A stretch of 64,000 bases of DNA from Daphnia carinata (taxonomy: Eukaryota > Arthropoda > Branchiopoda > Diplostraca > Daphniidae): contig NC_081337.1 in NCBI RefSeq assembly GCF_022539665.2, positions 4,874,679 through 4,938,678 of the forward strand, given 5' to 3'. The translations under genes were made by a program, and so were the position numbers. Under the pieces are notes generated by a model. That model saw only the letters and a list, made by a program, of their open reading frames with translations, did not search any database and was not told the origin of the DNA. Positions 60,608 through 64,000 of the stretch are shown piece after piece (position 1 is the stretch's first letter; each line of letters opens with the position of its first letter).

Positions 60608-63600
60608 ATGTCATCAACTACTGCCGTAAATGTAGACGGCATCCAATTCGATAGCGATGATTTTTTGGGTAGTGGTGGCTTCAGCTCAGTGTTTCGTGGT
60701 AGATATAAAGGTCAAAGTGTAGCAGTGAAAAGAATTCTGAAGATCAATGGCAAAGATCAAGCAGTTAACAACGAGTTAAAGATTCTGCAGCAGTTACATC
60801 ATCCCAATATAGTTAAATTTGCCCACTCCGCAAGCGATATCAACTTCAAGTAAGATTATTGTGTGATAACTTTGAATTAAAAAGAAAATTTCCATATGAT
60901 TTTTGCGATTCAGTTACTTTGCTTTGGAATTATGCGACGCATCATTGGATCAGGTGTTCCTAAAAGAGGACAATCCTCGGAAATATAAAGGACCTGCATT
61001 ACCAAATAATTTCGAGGTTTTCTCCCAATTAGCAACTGGTCTCAAATACATTCATTCGAAGAAACTAATCCATCGGGACATTAAACCGGAAAACATTCTC
61101 ATTTCTGTGAAACATGCTAAACAAGGTAAAGACATAACGATCAAGTGGGCTGATTTTGGATTGTCACGAAAAGTGAGTGACCAAGGAACATTCACAATGA
61201 GTGGAATCAGAGGGACTCTACTTTGGTTCTCTCCAGAAGAGATGGAAATTGTGGGCAGAGACCTACGCATTGAAAAAACTAAAGGCTCCTATCAAAGCGA
61301 CGTTTACGCAGAGGGCCTCTTATTCGGTTATATCCTCTTGAAAGGAAGACATATCTACGGTGAAAATCAATATGATATTGTGTTGAACATGAAGCAGAAC
61401 AATTTAGCCAATATGAGTAGTAAGTTACCTTTTGAGGCAGATCATATAACATAACCATAATAGTTAAATGTCTAAATCTTTTGAAAAATAGAAATTCACC
61501 AGAAACATTTAGCACGTAACTTAATAGAACAAATGCTGAACAACACACCTGATACTAGAATTACATCTGAAGAAGTTGTTAATCAGCTTGAATCCATAAA
61601 TATCAAAGTAAGCAATTCACACAAGTTTAACACCTTCTTCGTCAGTGAAATTTTAGTTTTCTAACAAAGGTTTTCCATTTAGCTGAGCGAAAAGGAAAAA
61701 CAGCTTCATCAGCTGTCTACATGTCCCACAACAGATTATAGGAATAACATCGAATCTTTAATGCAACTCGGTGTCGACTTAAACGCAAAGGATGACGATG
61801 GATTGGATGCGCTTCATCTTTTGTGTCTGAACAATTCAAGTCCACATTTAATCGATGCGATTAAACTCTTGATCGAACTCGGCATCGACAAAAACGCAAA
61901 AGCCAACGATGGAGAGAATGCGCTTAATCTTTTGTGTTATAACGCTTCAAGCCCAGATTTAATCGATGCGATTAGACTCTTGATCGAACACGGCATCGAG
62001 ATAAACGCAAAGGACAACGATGGATGGAATGCGCTGCATGTTTTGTGTTGTAAAAATTCAAGTCCACATTTAATCGATGCGATTAAACTCTTGATCGAAC
62101 TCGGTTTCGACAAAAACGCAAAATCCAACAATGGAGCGAATGCGCTTCATCTTTTGTGTTGTAACAATTCAAGCCCAGATTTAATCGATGCGATTAAACT
62201 CTTGATCGAACTCGGCTTCGACAAAAACGCAAAATCCAACTTTGGAGCGAATGCGCTTCATCTTTTGTGTTTGAACAATTCAAGCCCACATTTAATCGAT
62301 GCGATTAAACTCTTGATCGAACTCGGCATCGACACAAACGCAAAAAACAACTATGGAGCGAATGCGCTTCATTATTTGTGTCAATGGAATTCAAGCCCAC
62401 ATTTAATCGATGCGATTAAACTCTTGATCGAACTCGGCTTCGACAAAAACGCAAAATCCAACTTTGGAGCGAATGCGCTTCATCTTTTGTGTTTTAACAA
62501 TTCAAGCCCAGATTTAATCGATGCGATTAAACTCTTGATCGAACTCGGCATCGACAAAAACGCAAAAACCAACGAAGGATCCAATGCACTTCATCTTTTG
62601 TGTCGAAACAATTCAAGTCCACATTTCATCGATGCGATTAAACTCTTGATCGAACTCGGCATCGACAAGGACGCAAGGGACAACGATGGATGGAATGCGC
62701 TTCATGATTTGTGTCGACACAATTCAAGCCCACATTTAATCGATGCGATTAAACTCTTGGTCGAACTCGGCTTCGATAAAAACGCAAAGGACAAATGGGG
62801 ATACAATGCGCTTCATCATTTGTGTTCTAACAATTCAAGTTCACAATTAATGAACGAAATTAATCTCAGGATCGAACTCTTCGATAAAAACGCAAAGGAC
62901 AACTATGGATCGAATGCCCTTCATCTTTTGTGTCAAAACAATTCAAGCCCACATTTACTCGATGCGATTAAACTCTTGATCGAAAACGGCATCGACAAGG
63001 ACGCAAAAACCAACGATTGCGCGAATGCGCTTCATCTTTTGTGTCGAAACAATTCAAGCCCACAATTAATCGATGCGATTAAACTCTTGATCAAATTCGG
63101 CATCGACAAGGACGCGAAGAACAACGATGGATGGAATGCGCTTCATTATTTGTGTTCTTACAATTCAAGCCCACATTTAATCAATGCGATTAAACTCTTG
63201 ATCGAACTCGGTTTCGACAAAAACGCAAAATCCAACAATGGAGCGAATGCGCTTCATCTTTTGTGTTGTAACAATTCAAGCCCAGATTTAATCGATGCGA
63301 TTAAACTCTTGATCGAACTCGGCTTCGACAAAAACGCAAAATCCAACTTTGGAGCGAATGCGCTTCATCTTTTGTGTTTGAACAATTCAAGCCCACATTT
63401 AATCGATGCGATTAAACTCTTGATCGAACTCGGCATCGACACAAACGCAAAAAACAACTATGGAGCGAATGCGCTTCATCTTTTGTGTTGTAACAATTCA
63501 AGCCCAGATTTAATCGATGCGATTAAACTCTTGATCGAACTCGGCTTCGACAAAAACGCAAAATCCAACTTTGGAGCGAATGCGCTTCATCTTTTGTGTT

Positions 63601-64000
63601 TGAACAATTCAAGCCCACATTTAATCGATGCGATTAAACTCTTGATCGAACTCGGCATCGACACAAACGCAAAAAACAACTATGGAGCGAATGCGCTTCA
63701 TTATTTGTGTCAATGGAATTCAAGCCCACATTTAATCGATGCGATTAAACTCTTGATCGAACTCGGCTTCGACAAAAACGCAAAATCCAACTTTGGAGCG
63801 AATGCGCTTCATCTTTTGTGTTTTAACAATTCAAGCCCAGATTTAATCGATGCGATTAAACTCTTGATCGAACTCGGCATCGACAAAAACGCAAAAACCA
63901 ACGAAGGATCCAATGCACTTCATCTTTTGTGTCGAAACAATTCAAGTCCACATTTCATCGATGCGATTAAACTCTTGATCGAACTCGGCATCGACAAGGA
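60608..64000 (+). CDS. IRE1-like protein kinase with C-terminal ankyrin repeats (partial, runs off window)
   Basis: Exons 60608-60849, 60914-61419, 61492-61607 and 61683->64000. The introns (64, 72 and 75 bp) all have GTAAG donors and AG acceptors, and joining keeps the frame. Kinase residues: glycine loop GSGGFSSVF (21-29), ATP-lysine K41, HRD 134-136, DFG 161-163, GTLLWFSPEE activation segment. Phrases such as YFALELCDASL and the ARNLIEQML..D.RITSEE end resemble the IRE1 (ERN) kinase lobe. No signal peptide, transmembrane segment or KEN RNase domain is seen; ankyrin repeats follow directly. At least 20 repeats of 37 residues (NSSPHLIDAIKLLIELG type), longer than the usual 33, reach the window edge. 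It is probably a cytosolic signalling or scaffold kinase; substrate unknown. The ATG at 60608 is the first in frame, with an arthropod initiator-like TCAGT at 60531. No stop is seen before 64000. Confidence 0.88.
62134..64000 (+). repeat. Higher-order duplication within the ankyrin repeats
   Basis: A block of about ten repeats recurs at an offset of ~1,107 bp (62134 against 63241) with near-identical DNA and the same order of variant repeats. The offset is ten times 111 bp minus one codon, the codon being lost near 62869-62880. The second copy has an extra two-repeat (222-bp) duplication at about 63471-63692. This is recent unequal exchange, always in frame. Confidence 0.85.

Overview
The window is eukaryotic, almost certainly from an arthropod, and lies at or near a chromosome end. 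Evidence: two long tracts of perfect or near-perfect CCTAA repeats (3826-3983 and 27509-27640, the C-strand of the arthropod TTAGG telomere), introns of 64-75 bp with GT..AG ends in the one clear host gene, and an IRE1-type kinase fused to about 20 ankyrin repeats, an architecture I associate with crustaceans such as Daphnia (inference, not proven). Because the C-strand reads 5'->3' on the + strand, the chromosome terminus lies to the left and the centromere to the right.

Region 1-27,640 is a GC-balanced, terminus-type composite. It holds two head-to-tail arrays of a nearly invariant 436-bp monomer (1-3827 and 13,419-23,285), each monomer carrying a tRNA-like cloverleaf with A and B boxes, two extra B-box T-arms and a hairpin near its right edge. 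It also holds five unrelated satellite blocks, a TATA-driven transcription unit with a 300-codon ORF, two minus-strand ORFs, and a complete Penelope-like retroelement (23,286-27,508). That element has a gag-like ORF1, a reverse transcriptase ORF2 in the -1 frame with a canonical A AAA AAC slippery site in the overlap, no GIY-YIG endonuclease, and ten tandem hairpin repeats before its 3' end, which abuts (CCTAA)n. This is the orientation expected if the telomeric 3' end primes reverse transcription, as proposed for the endonuclease-deficient Athena/Coprina-type elements and the giant rotifer Terminons.

My main hypothesis is a two-component chromosome-end system: an autonomous Penelope-like element and a tRNA-derived, SINE-like 436-bp monomer that share a GC-TTC-GC hairpin near the 3' end. 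Both arrays end at the same base motif (acataa), one against the telomere tract and the other against the 5' end of the retroelement.

At 27,640 composition switches abruptly to AT-rich DNA: three tandem copies of a ~5.3-kb unit, each with a nested ~180-bp satellite and intron-like splice signals, then a decayed fourth copy (43,592 to ~46,940). From ~46.94 to ~58.34 kb lies a diverged, ~11-kb imperfect palindrome. Its arms carry a degenerate exon/intron-like minisatellite and several tRNA-like sequences, and a tRNA-derived SINE-like insertion sits near its axis. From 58.3 to 60.6 kb little is recognisable. The kinase-ankyrin gene starts at 60,608 and runs off the right edge, with a recent internal duplication of about ten repeats. 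There are no rRNA genes, CRISPR arrays or bacterial-type operons.
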